Below, one piece after another: positions 6,804-14,728 of a DNA stretch of 64,000 nt (position 1 is the stretch's first letter; the number at the start of each line of letters is the position of its first letter). Source of the DNA: an uncultured Treponema sp. GTDB lineage: Bacteria > Spirochaetota > Spirochaetia > Treponematales > Treponemataceae. The stretch covers positions 54,204 through 118,203 of the forward strand of contig CALCRU010000008.1 in assembly GCA_937894335.1 (NCBI GenBank), written 5' to 3'. The translations under genes were made by a program, and so were the position numbers. The notes under the pieces are model-generated. The model did no database searches, was not told where the DNA came from, and saw nothing but the letters and a program-made list of their open reading frames with translations.

Positions 6804-8356
6804 ATTTTTCTATAGAACGACCTACAGTCTTATATCTTCTTGTCGCACTCATTCCCTTTGTGTTCTACTCGGTGGCAAAATACAGGCACTTTGTAAAGAC
6901 CATGGGTGCAAAAAAGACAGCCCATGTTAAGAGAAGGTTTGCACTAAGACTTTCCTGCATTTCACTTTCCCTTGCCTCGCTCATAATTTCCTTTTCTGGA
7001 ATTTCATGGGGAACAGTTTCTCTTCCCGTTCAAAAAAACGGCACTGCGGTTTCACTAGTGTTTGACATTTCCTACAGCATGACAGCCAACGATGCCCCAG
7101 GAGGCATGACTCGCCTTGAGTCTGCAAAGAGTTTTGCTCTGGAACTTTTAGACAGGATTCCAGGCGCAAGCGTTTCAGTGGTAATTGCAAAGGGTGACGG
7201 TTCGGTAATTGTTCCACTTACTGACGACAGGGAAACCGTAAAGGAAATGATTTCTGTTCTTTCTCCTGGCATGATGACTTCTGTGGGAACAAGTCTTGGT
7301 TCTGGCATAGAAACCGCCATAGCATCATTTCCAAGGCAGAGTCAATTTGCAGGACATGTATGGCTTTTTACTGACGGTGACGAAACAGACGCCTCTCTTT
7401 CACAAGCGCTTACAAATGCAGGTCGTTACGGTATTCCCGTTGCAATAATAGGATTTGGTTCTGAACGGGAATCTGAAGTTCTTGCAGGAGACGGAAGCAC
7501 AAAAGTCCGCACAGCGTTAAGAAGTCAGGCCCTTGAAAAACTTGTGTCCCAGTCACACTCGGCACTTTATGTTGACGCCTCAGAAATGGGTTCCGCATAT
7601 TTACTTTTAAGAACGCTTAATTCTGGAAATCAGGAAAGCGACACAAATGTTACTTACGAAATTCAAACAGTAGAACGGAGCTACATGTTCATTCTTCTTG
7701 CAATTCTGTTTTTTATTGCCTCCTACATTTTTTCGGAATTTACGCTGCCAAAGAAAGGACAACTTCTTCTTGCCGGGGTGGGTGCGGTCATTCTGCTTAC
7801 GGGATGCTCTGAACGATTTGACGCAGGAAAGAGACTGCTTGAAGGCTCGGTTCAGTGGAACAGAAAAAACTATCCCAACGCAGTGGCACAGTATCTTATT
7901 GCAGGAGACATTGCTAGGGAATGCCAAGACGAAGAACTTGCAGACTACGCCCTTTTTGGTCTTGCCACAACCTACCTCATGCAGGACGAAAGCGAAGCGG
8001 CACTAAGGCGGTACGGAGCAATTTCTTCTGACGCATCGGACTCAATAAAGTTTGCAGTGCTTTACAATTCGGGAATCATTGCACATCAGAACGGAGACTA
8101 CCAGAAGGCGGCCTCCTATTTTCGTGACGCATTACGCATAGACAGCACCAGCATAGACGCAAAAATCAACCTGGAACTTTCTCTGCAAAGTGCGGCAACA
8201 CAGTCAAAATCTCAGGAACAGACGCTTACTCCAGTTTCGGAAAATTCAGAAAGCGAAGTACTTGAGCAGGCCTTGTATTCAGTCATACGGGAGAACGAAC
8301 AGAAGCTATGGAAAAGCCAGCAGCAGTCCGTCCAAAGCACGGCAGCAGATTATTAA
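6800..8356 (+). CDS. BatB-BatC fusion: VWA membrane protein joined to a TPR lipoprotein-like domain
   Basis: This 518-residue protein carries two activities usually encoded separately. Residues 1-310 form a BatB-like unit: N-terminal helices, a VWA MIDAS SLVFDISYSMTAND, GTSLGSGIETA, FTDGDETD, and a helix ending near 310. Residues 318-336 then read like a lipoprotein signal peptide (KKGQLLLAGVGAVILLTGC) with Cys 336. This is followed by TPR repeats (ALFGLATTYLMQDESEAALR and AVLYNSGIIAHQNGDYQKA) as in BatC. The start is ATG 6800, overlapping the BatA stop; the longer frame from 6764 is ignored. The 3' end overlaps BatD by 49 bases. Confidence 0.85.
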   Translation: MNFSIERPTVLYLLVALIPFVFYSVAKYRHFVKTMGAKKTAHVKRRFALRLSCISLSLASLIISFSGISWGTVSLPVQKNGTAVSLVFDISYSMTANDAPGGMTRLESAKSFALELLDRIPGASVSVVIAKGDGSVIVPLTDDRETVKEMISVLSPGMMTSVGTSLGSGIETAIASFPRQSQFAGHVWLFTDGDETDASLSQALTNAGRYGIPVAIIGFGSERESEVLAGDGSTKVRTALRSQALEKLVSQSHSALYVDASEMGSAYLLLRTLNSGNQESDTNVTYEIQTVERSYMFILLAILFFIASYIFSEFTLPKKGQLLLAGVGAVILLTGCSERFDAGKRLLEGSVQWNRKNYPNAVAQYLIAGDIARECQDEELADYALFGLATTYLMQDESEAALRRYGAISSDASDSIKFAVLYNSGIIAHQNGDYQKAASYFRDALRIDSTSIDAKINLELSLQSAATQSKSQEQTLTPVSENSESEVLEQALYSVIRENEQKLWKSQQQSVQSTAADY

Positions 8357-9687
8357 AATGCATTCTTGCCCTAGTCATTGCCATTCTTCCTGCATGCAGG
8401 GTCTGGGCGGAAAAAATTTCTCAAAGCTACATCAGCACGCTAGAATTTACGGCGCAGGACGGATACTTCTTTACCGACAGGGAATGCCTTTATTCTCTTG
8501 AAATAAGAGGAGTCACTCCCGACGAAGTACAGGTTTTCTTTGACACCACCACAGAAGGAGTTCAGTTTGTTTCGGCAAAAAAAGCAGACTCCATTGGAGG
8601 AACTCAGCTTCAGGTTAGGGTGCAGTTTACAAGGCCGGGAACATACACTCTGCCTCCAGTTTATGTGCGCATTCAGCAGAGGGAATACAGCATACCCTTT
8701 GCACGTGTTACAGTATATCAGAATCCCCAAACTGTAATGCCGGAACTTTCAGTTGTGTTTTCAAATCCAAAGTTTAACACGGCGGATTCCGTAATTGTAG
8801 CGGAAGAAGGAGAAAAGCTGGACTTTACCATTTACATAAAATACGCCATTCAGATTGTAGGCTTTACATGGGAAATTCCCCAGGACTCTCTTTTTGAAGA
8901 ACTTAGGGAATACGAAATAACTCAGGGTAAGACCAGAGGTACAGAATTTTCTCCAGACGCAATTCCTGTCGCCACATTCAGATGGCAGCCCCTTGTGCAG
9001 GGAACATACACTCTTCCAAAAATTCTACTTAAGGCCACAGCATACAACGGGTCGCGCACAGACCTTATGGCTCCACCCTACCAGTTTACAATTCTTCCCC
9101 AGGCAGAAGAAGAAAGCGAAGCCACTGCTACAAAAAAAGAAAGCGTGTTTGCATACGCATTTGCACCTCCCCCGGTAGCAGAAGAGGAAGAGCCTTTAAA
9201 CATAGACATGACGCCCGAGGAGTATCAGACGCTGCTGGAGTTAAGGCGCAGTGAACGGCACTCTTTTCCTCTTTCTGACACTGCAAAGGAACGGAGGGCT
9301 ATGGAAGAAAAATTCAATCTTGTTTCAAACAGGGCAGAACCAAGCATTCCTCTTTTTGTAATTCTTGTTTCGGTTACGGCTCTGATGATTCTGCTGGCAG
9401 TTTTGTTTTTTGCATTTAGGCACATTCCCCTTGGAGCCATTTTTGTCTCTCTTGCACTTTTAAGTGGAGCGGCTACGGCTACAACTGCAATCTACATTGC
9501 GGAACCGACAGCCCTCTTTAAAGGGGGAGAATTATGCAGCATTCCAGAACAGCAGGTTTCTACTGGAGTACTTGTAAGGGCAGGTTCAAGAGTGGCAGTA
9601 AGGCAGTCGGCAGGAGGATGGGTTTACATTCAGTACAAGGAACTTAAGGGCTGGGTTAGAGAGAGCGACATTGATTATGTAAGGTAA
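8308..9687 (+). CDS. batD: BatD-like protein with C-terminal SH3-type domain
   Basis: This 459-residue protein has a signal peptide (CILALVIAILPACRVWA) and two BatD-type beta-sandwich domains, recognisable by GVTPDEVQVFF, FTRPGTYTLPP and VQGTYTLPKILLKA. A charged linker and two membrane helices (about 345-395) follow. The C-terminal SH3-like module (LVRAGSRVAVRQSAGGWVYI, GWVRESDID) is of the type that binds peptides or cell wall. BatD proteins assemble with BatA/B in the envelope. The start lies inside the preceding gene with no strong ribosome binding site, so a coupled start is likely. Confidence 0.8.
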   Translation: MEKPAAVRPKHGSRLLKCILALVIAILPACRVWAEKISQSYISTLEFTAQDGYFFTDRECLYSLEIRGVTPDEVQVFFDTTTEGVQFVSAKKADSIGGTQLQVRVQFTRPGTYTLPPVYVRIQQREYSIPFARVTVYQNPQTVMPELSVVFSNPKFNTADSVIVAEEGEKLDFTIYIKYAIQIVGFTWEIPQDSLFEELREYEITQGKTRGTEFSPDAIPVATFRWQPLVQGTYTLPKILLKATAYNGSRTDLMAPPYQFTILPQAEEESEATATKKESVFAYAFAPPPVAEEEEPLNIDMTPEEYQTLLELRRSERHSFPLSDTAKERRAMEEKFNLVSNRAEPSIPLFVILVSVTALMILLAVLFFAFRHIPLGAIFVSLALLSGAATATTAIYIAEPTALFKGGELCSIPEQQVSTGVLVRAGSRVAVRQSAGGWVYIQYKELKGWVRESDIDYVR

Positions 9688-9691
9688 GGCT

Positions 9692-10228
9692 ATGGCAGAT
9701 TTTGGCGACATTCTTTCCCAGTGGGAAGGCATACAGAAAAGCAGCAACGGAAAAAAAACTCAGGCAAAGGGAAGTGGCAAAAAAAAGAACGCATCCTTTA
9801 TGGACGAAGAAAAAATTCCTCTTCCGACAAAAGAAGACTCTTCCCAGACCATGACTGCATGGCTTAACATGTACGGAGTGGTTGACAAGGACGCCATTGT
9901 AGAAAAATCTCAAAGGGAAAAGCTTTTAAACAACAGAGAATATCTTTACGCCATGAAGCCAGAAAAAGTAATTGACCTTCACGGCTACACTAGAGACGAA
10001 GCCTGGAACAGACTGGAAGCATTTGTAGGCGACTGTTACCGCAGAGGAATAAAGAAAATACTCATCATACACGGAAAGGGAAACCACAGTCACGGAACAA
10101 ATCCCGTACTAGGCGACATGGTAAAAACCTTCATAGAAAAAGATTCGCGGCTAGGCTCTTCTGGTCACCCAGACAGAAACAACGGCGGAAGCGGGGCTAC
10201 ATGGGTAATCCTTAAAAACCCATCCTAA
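9692..10228 (+). CDS. Smr domain protein (putative endonuclease)
   Basis: This 178-residue protein has a charged, Lys/Gly/Ser-rich N-terminus followed by an Smr domain. The hallmark motifs are VIDLHGYTRDEAWNRLEAF (LDLHG-like) and KILIIHGKGNHSHG (HGxG), ending in GGSGATWVIL. Stand-alone Smr proteins nick nucleic acids, and MutS2-type Smr domains act in recombination suppression or ribosome rescue. The gene begins 4 bases after the BatD stop with a weak TAAGG upstream and is probably the last gene of the Bat operon. A functional link with Bat is not obvious. Confidence 0.88.
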   Translation: MADFGDILSQWEGIQKSSNGKKTQAKGSGKKKNASFMDEEKIPLPTKEDSSQTMTAWLNMYGVVDKDAIVEKSQREKLLNNREYLYAMKPEKVIDLHGYTRDEAWNRLEAFVGDCYRRGIKKILIIHGKGNHSHGTNPVLGDMVKTFIEKDSRLGSSGHPDRNNGGSGATWVILKNPS

Positions 10229-10252
10229 GTTCATGCATTTTTACCGGACTTA

Positions 10253-10268
10253 TTGCATAAATATGCAA
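10253..10268. promoter_or_regulatory. Short palindrome upstream of the aminotransferase gene
   Basis: TTGCATA AA TATGCAA forms a near-perfect 16-base palindrome, about 70 bases upstream of ATG 10325. It lies 18 bases before a TTGACA (10287-10292) that may be part of the promoter (TACAAT at 10307-10312, short 14-bp spacer). It could be a repressor site, but this is uncertain. Confidence 0.3.
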
Positions 10269-10324
10269 AAATTACCTTAAATCTCATTGACAATTGCAAA
10301 ATAATATACAATACTGACCTTATT

Positions 10325-11620
10325 ATGATTGAACCTTTGGCAAAAGAACTGAACGACATTTTAGACGGAACCACTCCTGGCGAACTTCTTTCCGATGTGG
10401 GAAGAAGATTATACTTTCCTAAGGGAATCATTGCCCAAAGCGCAGAAGCAAAACAACTGGGCAAAACTGCAAACGGCACAATAGGCATGACTGTAATAAA
10501 CGGAACTCCAGCGGTGCTGCCATCTGTACAGCGCATTGTACCCGGCATGTCTCCTCGTGAACTTGTTGCATACGCTCCTACCGCAGGAAACCCCGACCTT
10601 CGCGCAATCTGGAAGGAAAACATCATCAGAAAAAATCCCCTTTTAAAGGGCAAGAGCATTTCACTTCCAGTTCTTGTACCCGGACTTACGGCAGGCATTT
10701 CCTACATGTCAGACCTTTTCCTTGACGAAACTAAACCCCTTGTTGCAGCAGACCCCTCTTGGGACAATTATGTTCTTATTGCATCAGCAAGGCGCAACGC
10801 AGGATTCATTCAGTTTCCCATGTTTAAAGACGGTGCCTTTAACATTGCAGGATTTGAAGAAACCCTTACTCGGCAGGCGCAAAAAGACGGTTCAGTAAGG
10901 GTTCTTCTTAACTTTCCACAGAATCCTTCGGGATACAGTCCCACAGTTGAAGAAGCAAAAAAAATAGTAAGCATAATAAAGAAACTTGCAGACGAAGGCA
11001 AAAAGGTAATCGTATGGGACGATGACGCCTACTTTGGACTTAACTACGAAAAAGATGTTGAGCCTCAGTCGCTCTTTGCCTACTTGGCAGACTTAAGCCC
11101 AAATGTTCTTGCAATAAAAATTGACGGACCTACAAAGGAAGACTTTGCTTGGGGATTCCGTGCTGGATTCATTACTTTTGGATGCAAGGGGCTTACCGAT
11201 GCACAGTACGACGCACTTGTAAAAAAACTCATGGGTGCAATCCGCTCTTCAGTTTCATGTGCCTCAACTCCGCCACAGTCTCTTTTGCTTAAGGCCTTTA
11301 ACGATCCCAATGTGGAAAACGAAAAGGCTGAATTCAGAAAGGTTCTTGAAAAGAGGTACAATGCAGTTAAGCAGTTTACCCAGAGCCACACCAGTAGCGA
11401 ACTGGAAGTGCTTCCCTTCAACTCAGGATACTTCATGTCATTCCACACAAAGACAGTTGATGCAGAAGTCCTTCGCCAGACATTGCTAAAAGACAGAGGA
11501 ATTGGTACAATAGCAATAGACGCCCACACTCTGCGCGTTGCATTCAGCAGTCTTGAAGAGGATTTAATTGCTACAGTATACCAGGCCATTTACGATGTTG
11601 CGGAAGAACTTTCGCACTAG
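10325..11620 (+). CDS. PLP-dependent aminotransferase, fold type I (class I/II)
   Basis: This 431-residue fold-type I aminotransferase shows GNPDLRAIW, VLNFPQNPSGYSPT (here LLNFPQNPSGY, the PLP-anchoring Asn), VIVWDDDAYFGL (the PLP-pyridine Asp) and a KEDFAWGFRAGF segment. The last contains the Schiff-base Lys region and the substrate Arg. Unlike AspC, the lysine motif reads DGPTKEDF. This variant occurs in a distinct group of treponemal and clostridial class I aminotransferases, and the amino-acid substrate cannot be read. The start is ATG 10325; an upstream in-frame ATG at 10253 lies before the promoter. It overlaps the next gene by 23 bases. Confidence 0.85.
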   Translation: MIEPLAKELNDILDGTTPGELLSDVGRRLYFPKGIIAQSAEAKQLGKTANGTIGMTVINGTPAVLPSVQRIVPGMSPRELVAYAPTAGNPDLRAIWKENIIRKNPLLKGKSISLPVLVPGLTAGISYMSDLFLDETKPLVAADPSWDNYVLIASARRNAGFIQFPMFKDGAFNIAGFEETLTRQAQKDGSVRVLLNFPQNPSGYSPTVEEAKKIVSIIKKLADEGKKVIVWDDDAYFGLNYEKDVEPQSLFAYLADLSPNVLAIKIDGPTKEDFAWGFRAGFITFGCKGLTDAQYDALVKKLMGAIRSSVSCASTPPQSLLLKAFNDPNVENEKAEFRKVLEKRYNAVKQFTQSHTSSELEVLPFNSGYFMSFHTKTVDAEVLRQTLLKDRGIGTIAIDAHTLRVAFSSLEEDLIATVYQAIYDVAEELSH

Positions 11621-12872
11621 GATTTTAAAAACACTGTTCCTTGCGGGAATCTGCCTTGTGGCATTAAGCTCATGCAGTTCCCGTAAGGACGAACCCCTTG
11701 TAATCTGGACCAACAACAAGGAATTTGCTCTTTACATAGAACACTACAACGCTACCCACACAAATTCAAAAGCCATACTGGTCTACAAGGAAGAACCCTC
11801 CCGTTCACTTCCTCCAGCAAAAGACGAACCTACGCCAGACTTGGTCATTGGCTCTTGGCTTAAAAACTCCACCACGCGAAAGTATTTTTCACCTTTGGAC
11901 TATCTGTTTCAAGAAAACGGACTTAACCGCTCAATCTTTTATGAACAGATTATTGACTACGGCGTAATCAACGAAAAGCAGTACATTATTCCCATCAGCT
12001 TTAACACTCCCATGATTGCCTACGACGCAAGGCAGGACGGAAACTTACCAGCAAAAAAAACAATCAACCTTGAGCAGATAAAGCAGGCCGCAATTTCATT
12101 TAACACTTTGGACAAGTCGCAGAACTACACTGCAATGGGATTTGCGCCCATCTGGGATGCCGACTTTCTGTATTTTGTTTCCAAGGTGATGGGGGCCTCT
12201 TACCGCGAAAAGGGAACCAATTTCTCTTGGAACGAAAACGCAATGGCAAACACTGTTGCATACCTTAAAAAATGGACTCAGGACGCAAACAGGGACACCA
12301 CAACAGAACAGAACTTTAACTTTAAGTATCTTCCCATGCCAGAATACAAGCAGGTTATGTCGGGACGCTGCCTCTTTGCCTACATGACCAGCCGAGACTT
12401 TTTTACCCTGCTCCCCTCCCAGTCCCAGCCGCTAGGCTTTAAGTGGATAGAGCAGAACGGTTCCCTTGCAATAGAAGACTCCATTATTTCAGTGGGACTT
12501 TACAAGCACGCTAAACACACTAAACAGGCAGAACAGTTTTTAAGCTGGTTCTTTACAGAGCAGACTCAGATTGAACTTTTGGATCTTCAGGAACAATTGA
12601 AGCTTGACACAAGAATCTTCGGCATTGCATCAGGATTTTCTTCCATCATTCAGGTAAACGAAAAAAGCTACACCAGCCACTATCCCCAGCTTTTGGGCGC
12701 CCTGCCAGATGCAAAGACACTTACCCTTCCAAATATTCTGCCCTACAGATGGCAGAGCCTTAAGGAGCAGGTAATAGTTCCATATCTGGAAGAAAGCATC
12801 AACACAGACAGCACAAAGACTCCAGCCACCCTTGAAGACCGCATAGCCGACTGGGGAAAACAGTTCTTCTAA
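11598..12872 (+). CDS. Extracellular solute-binding lipoprotein (ABC family 1-like), orphan
   Basis: This 424-residue protein has a lipoprotein signal with lipobox at LVALSSCSS. Its fold hints at a periplasmic binding protein of the sugar/oligopeptide family: LVIWTNNKEFALYIEHYN near the N-terminus, then YIIPISFNTPMIAYD, AMGFAPIWDADFL and GRCLFAYMTSRDF. It overlaps the aminotransferase gene and starts at ATG 11598. No permease or ATPase genes are adjacent, so the ligand is unknown. It could serve a transporter encoded elsewhere, or act as a sensor. It ends 46 bases before an unrelated small gene with its own promoter. Confidence 0.75.
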   Translation: MRKNFRTRILKTLFLAGICLVALSSCSSRKDEPLVIWTNNKEFALYIEHYNATHTNSKAILVYKEEPSRSLPPAKDEPTPDLVIGSWLKNSTTRKYFSPLDYLFQENGLNRSIFYEQIIDYGVINEKQYIIPISFNTPMIAYDARQDGNLPAKKTINLEQIKQAAISFNTLDKSQNYTAMGFAPIWDADFLYFVSKVMGASYREKGTNFSWNENAMANTVAYLKKWTQDANRDTTTEQNFNFKYLPMPEYKQVMSGRCLFAYMTSRDFFTLLPSQSQPLGFKWIEQNGSLAIEDSIISVGLYKHAKHTKQAEQFLSWFFTEQTQIELLDLQEQLKLDTRIFGIASGFSSIIQVNEKSYTSHYPQLLGALPDAKTLTLPNILPYRWQSLKEQVIVPYLEESINTDSTKTPATLEDRIADWGKQFF

Positions 12873-12875
12873 ACT

Positions 12876-12904
12876 TTTTCCGTAACCTTGCCGATATGTA
12901 TAGT
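12876..12904 (+). promoter_or_regulatory. Promoter of the 12919 gene
   Basis: TTTTCC (12876-12881), 17-bp spacer, TATAGT (12899-12904). The -10 is flanked by an inverted pair CTTGCC (12887-12892) and GGCAAG (12910-12915). GGGG lies just upstream of ATG 12919. Confidence 0.4.
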
Positions 12905-12918
12905 ACAGGGGCAAGATT

Positions 12919-13314
12919 ATGGTTTCAAACAGCATTAATTTGAACGCATCATCTTACAGCAATCTCTTTGGAAGCGGAACAGGAGCACTTTATGTTCCAG
13001 TAACTCCCAGTGCAGTAATGTATGCTCAGTTTGACCACATACACGGCATTGCAGCTCCAGCCGGAGAAAACGGAGTTTCTGTAAACAGGATTTCAATTCT
13101 TAACGCACTTATAGAGCAGCTTGTTTCAATGAAGGCAAAAGACCTTCCCGATGCAGAAAGCATACAGGAACTTTCAGCCACCCAGCAGGATTCTTTAATT
13201 CAGGAATATCAAAGACAGATTCAAGAATCAATAGCCCAATCCCAGGCACAGGGTCTCTACGGATTTGCAGGACTCATGCCGGAATCAGGCAGTTTATTCA
13301 GTATTGTAGCCTAA
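12919..13314 (+). CDS. Conserved-type hypothetical protein
   Basis: I do not recognise this 131-residue protein. It is mostly polar, with an N-terminal Ser/Asn-rich part and a central Gly/Pro/His stretch (DHIHGIAAPAGENG). A Gln-rich helical C-terminal half (TQQDSLIQEYQRQIQESIAQ) could form a short coiled coil. No signal peptide or membrane helix is seen. Coding is supported by an ATG with GGGGCAAG upstream, a plausible promoter and no better frame. It is convergent with the ArsB-type transporter gene. Confidence 0.65.
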   Translation: MVSNSINLNASSYSNLFGSGTGALYVPVTPSAVMYAQFDHIHGIAAPAGENGVSVNRISILNALIEQLVSMKAKDLPDAESIQELSATQQDSLIQEYQRQIQESIAQSQAQGLYGFAGLMPESGSLFSIVA

Positions 13315-13329
13315 AAATTTAACACCGTT

Positions 13330-14685
13330 CTATGCCCACAAAAGCCACAGAACTCCAGCCGCAACAGCAGTAGTAATCAGCGTAAAGGGAACTCCAACTT
13401 TAAGCCAACCGCTAAACTTCATTGGGTATCCCTCCTTCTTAAGGATTCCCATGGAAACAATGTTTGCACTTGCGCCAAAGGGTGTAAGATTTCCGCCCAA
13501 ACATGAACCAACCAAAAGAGCAAACATGTAAAGTTCTTCTCGCACTCCAATAGCATCTGCCATGCCTGCCGCAACAGGAAGCATTGCAATAATGTAGGGC
13601 ACATTGTCAACAAATCCGCTTATGATAATTGACACAACAAGGATGATGAAGAATCCTGCTACACGAGAACCGCCTGTAATGTTTGCAAGGAAAGCAGCAA
13701 AATCGTTTAAAAGTCCTGTCTCCCGGATTGCACCAATGACAACAAAAATTCCAATCAAGAAGAAAATTGTTTCCCAGTCAAGTTCCTTTGCAAGTTGGAC
13801 TGTTTCTGCCCCACTCTTATGCTGAATAAACCTGTACCACAAAAGTCCGATTATTCCCAAGGCAAGAACAAATGTTCCGCTCAGGTATTCAAAACTGGTG
13901 TGAACAAAAGAAATCCCTGCAAGACCAAAAATCATTCCAAGAAGAAGGGCAAGGGGGAACCATGAAACTACAGGCTCTGTGTTAACTTCTATTTTATTTT
14001 TTCCTGCCTTTGCAAAAAAGAAGTAGAAGAAGACGCATCCTGCAAGCATTCCAGACTGAATGATAAAGAAAATTGAAAGGCGTCCGTCATGTACAAAGAA
14101 GTCGTTAAAGTTGTAGTTAGCAAAACTGGCAAAAATCATTGAAGGCGGATCTCCAACCAAAGTGGCAGTTCCTTCAAGGTTGCTCATAACGGCAAGACCA
14201 ATCAAAAAGAATGTGGGATTAAGTTTAAGTTTTTTGCAGAGAGCAAGGGCAATGGGTGTCATAACAAGAACTGTTGCAACATTTTCTACAAAGATGGAAA
14301 TTATTCCCGTCATGGCAAGAATTGCAACAATGGCTATTCCAGTATTTTTTGTGTGGTTTACAATAGAATCTGCTATACGGGCTGGAACTTTTGAATAGAT
14401 AAAGAGGGCTGCTATAATCATGCTACCAAGATAAATCATCAGAACATTCCAGTTGATTATGTCCTGAACTGCATGCAGTGGAGCATAAAGTCTTGCAGGA
14501 GCATCTCCGCTTAAGGCAAGAATGTCTTCTGGCAGACGGAAAACCTCATCGGGAAAGAACATGGCAAGAATTACTACTATAACTGCCGCAATGCTTGTAA
14601 ACCAAACTTTTTTATTCTGAAAAGCGATTACAAGTGCATACATTAAAACCGCTATAGCAAGCACAATCCATTTTAACTGATTCAT
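13330..14685 (-). CDS. ArsB/NhaD-type ion transporter (IT superfamily, SLC13-like)
   Basis: This 451-residue protein has about 11-12 hydrophobic helices. Paired ion-transporter motifs are visible: FVENVATVLVMTPIALAL and GTATLVGDPPSMI in the first half, then VDNVPYIIAMLPVAAG and GSCLGGNLTPFGASANIVS in the second. This inverted-repeat arrangement is typical of ArsB, NhaD and YbiR-like permeases. The transported ion (Na+/H+, arsenite or an anion) cannot be decided, and no ars genes are nearby. AAGAGG precedes ATG 14685, and TTGACA with a TATCCT-like -10 lies in the short gap after the Ecf gene, so it may have its own promoter as well as read-through. Confidence 0.85.
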   Translation of the reverse strand: MNQLKWIVLAIAVLMYALVIAFQNKKVWFTSIAAVIVVILAMFFPDEVFRLPEDILALSGDAPARLYAPLHAVQDIINWNVLMIYLGSMIIAALFIYSKVPARIADSIVNHTKNTGIAIVAILAMTGIISIFVENVATVLVMTPIALALCKKLKLNPTFFLIGLAVMSNLEGTATLVGDPPSMIFASFANYNFNDFFVHDGRLSIFFIIQSGMLAGCVFFYFFFAKAGKNKIEVNTEPVVSWFPLALLLGMIFGLAGISFVHTSFEYLSGTFVLALGIIGLLWYRFIQHKSGAETVQLAKELDWETIFFLIGIFVVIGAIRETGLLNDFAAFLANITGGSRVAGFFIILVVSIIISGFVDNVPYIIAMLPVAAGMADAIGVREELYMFALLVGSCLGGNLTPFGASANIVSMGILKKEGYPMKFSGWLKVGVPFTLITTAVAAGVLWLLWA

Positions 14686-14728
14686 ATTTTAACCTCTTAA
14701 TTAGGATACAAAATTAAAAGCACTTCTG

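Noticed and set aside
10325..11620. Assigning the aminotransferase to histidinol phosphate (HisC)
   Set aside because: The Schiff-base lysine region and length do not match HisC, and the his genes are not adjacent.
12887..12915. CTTGCC/GGCAAG inverted repeat as a strong operator
   Set aside because: Only 6-bp arms with a 17-base loop, no repeat elsewhere in the window; noted only with the promoter.
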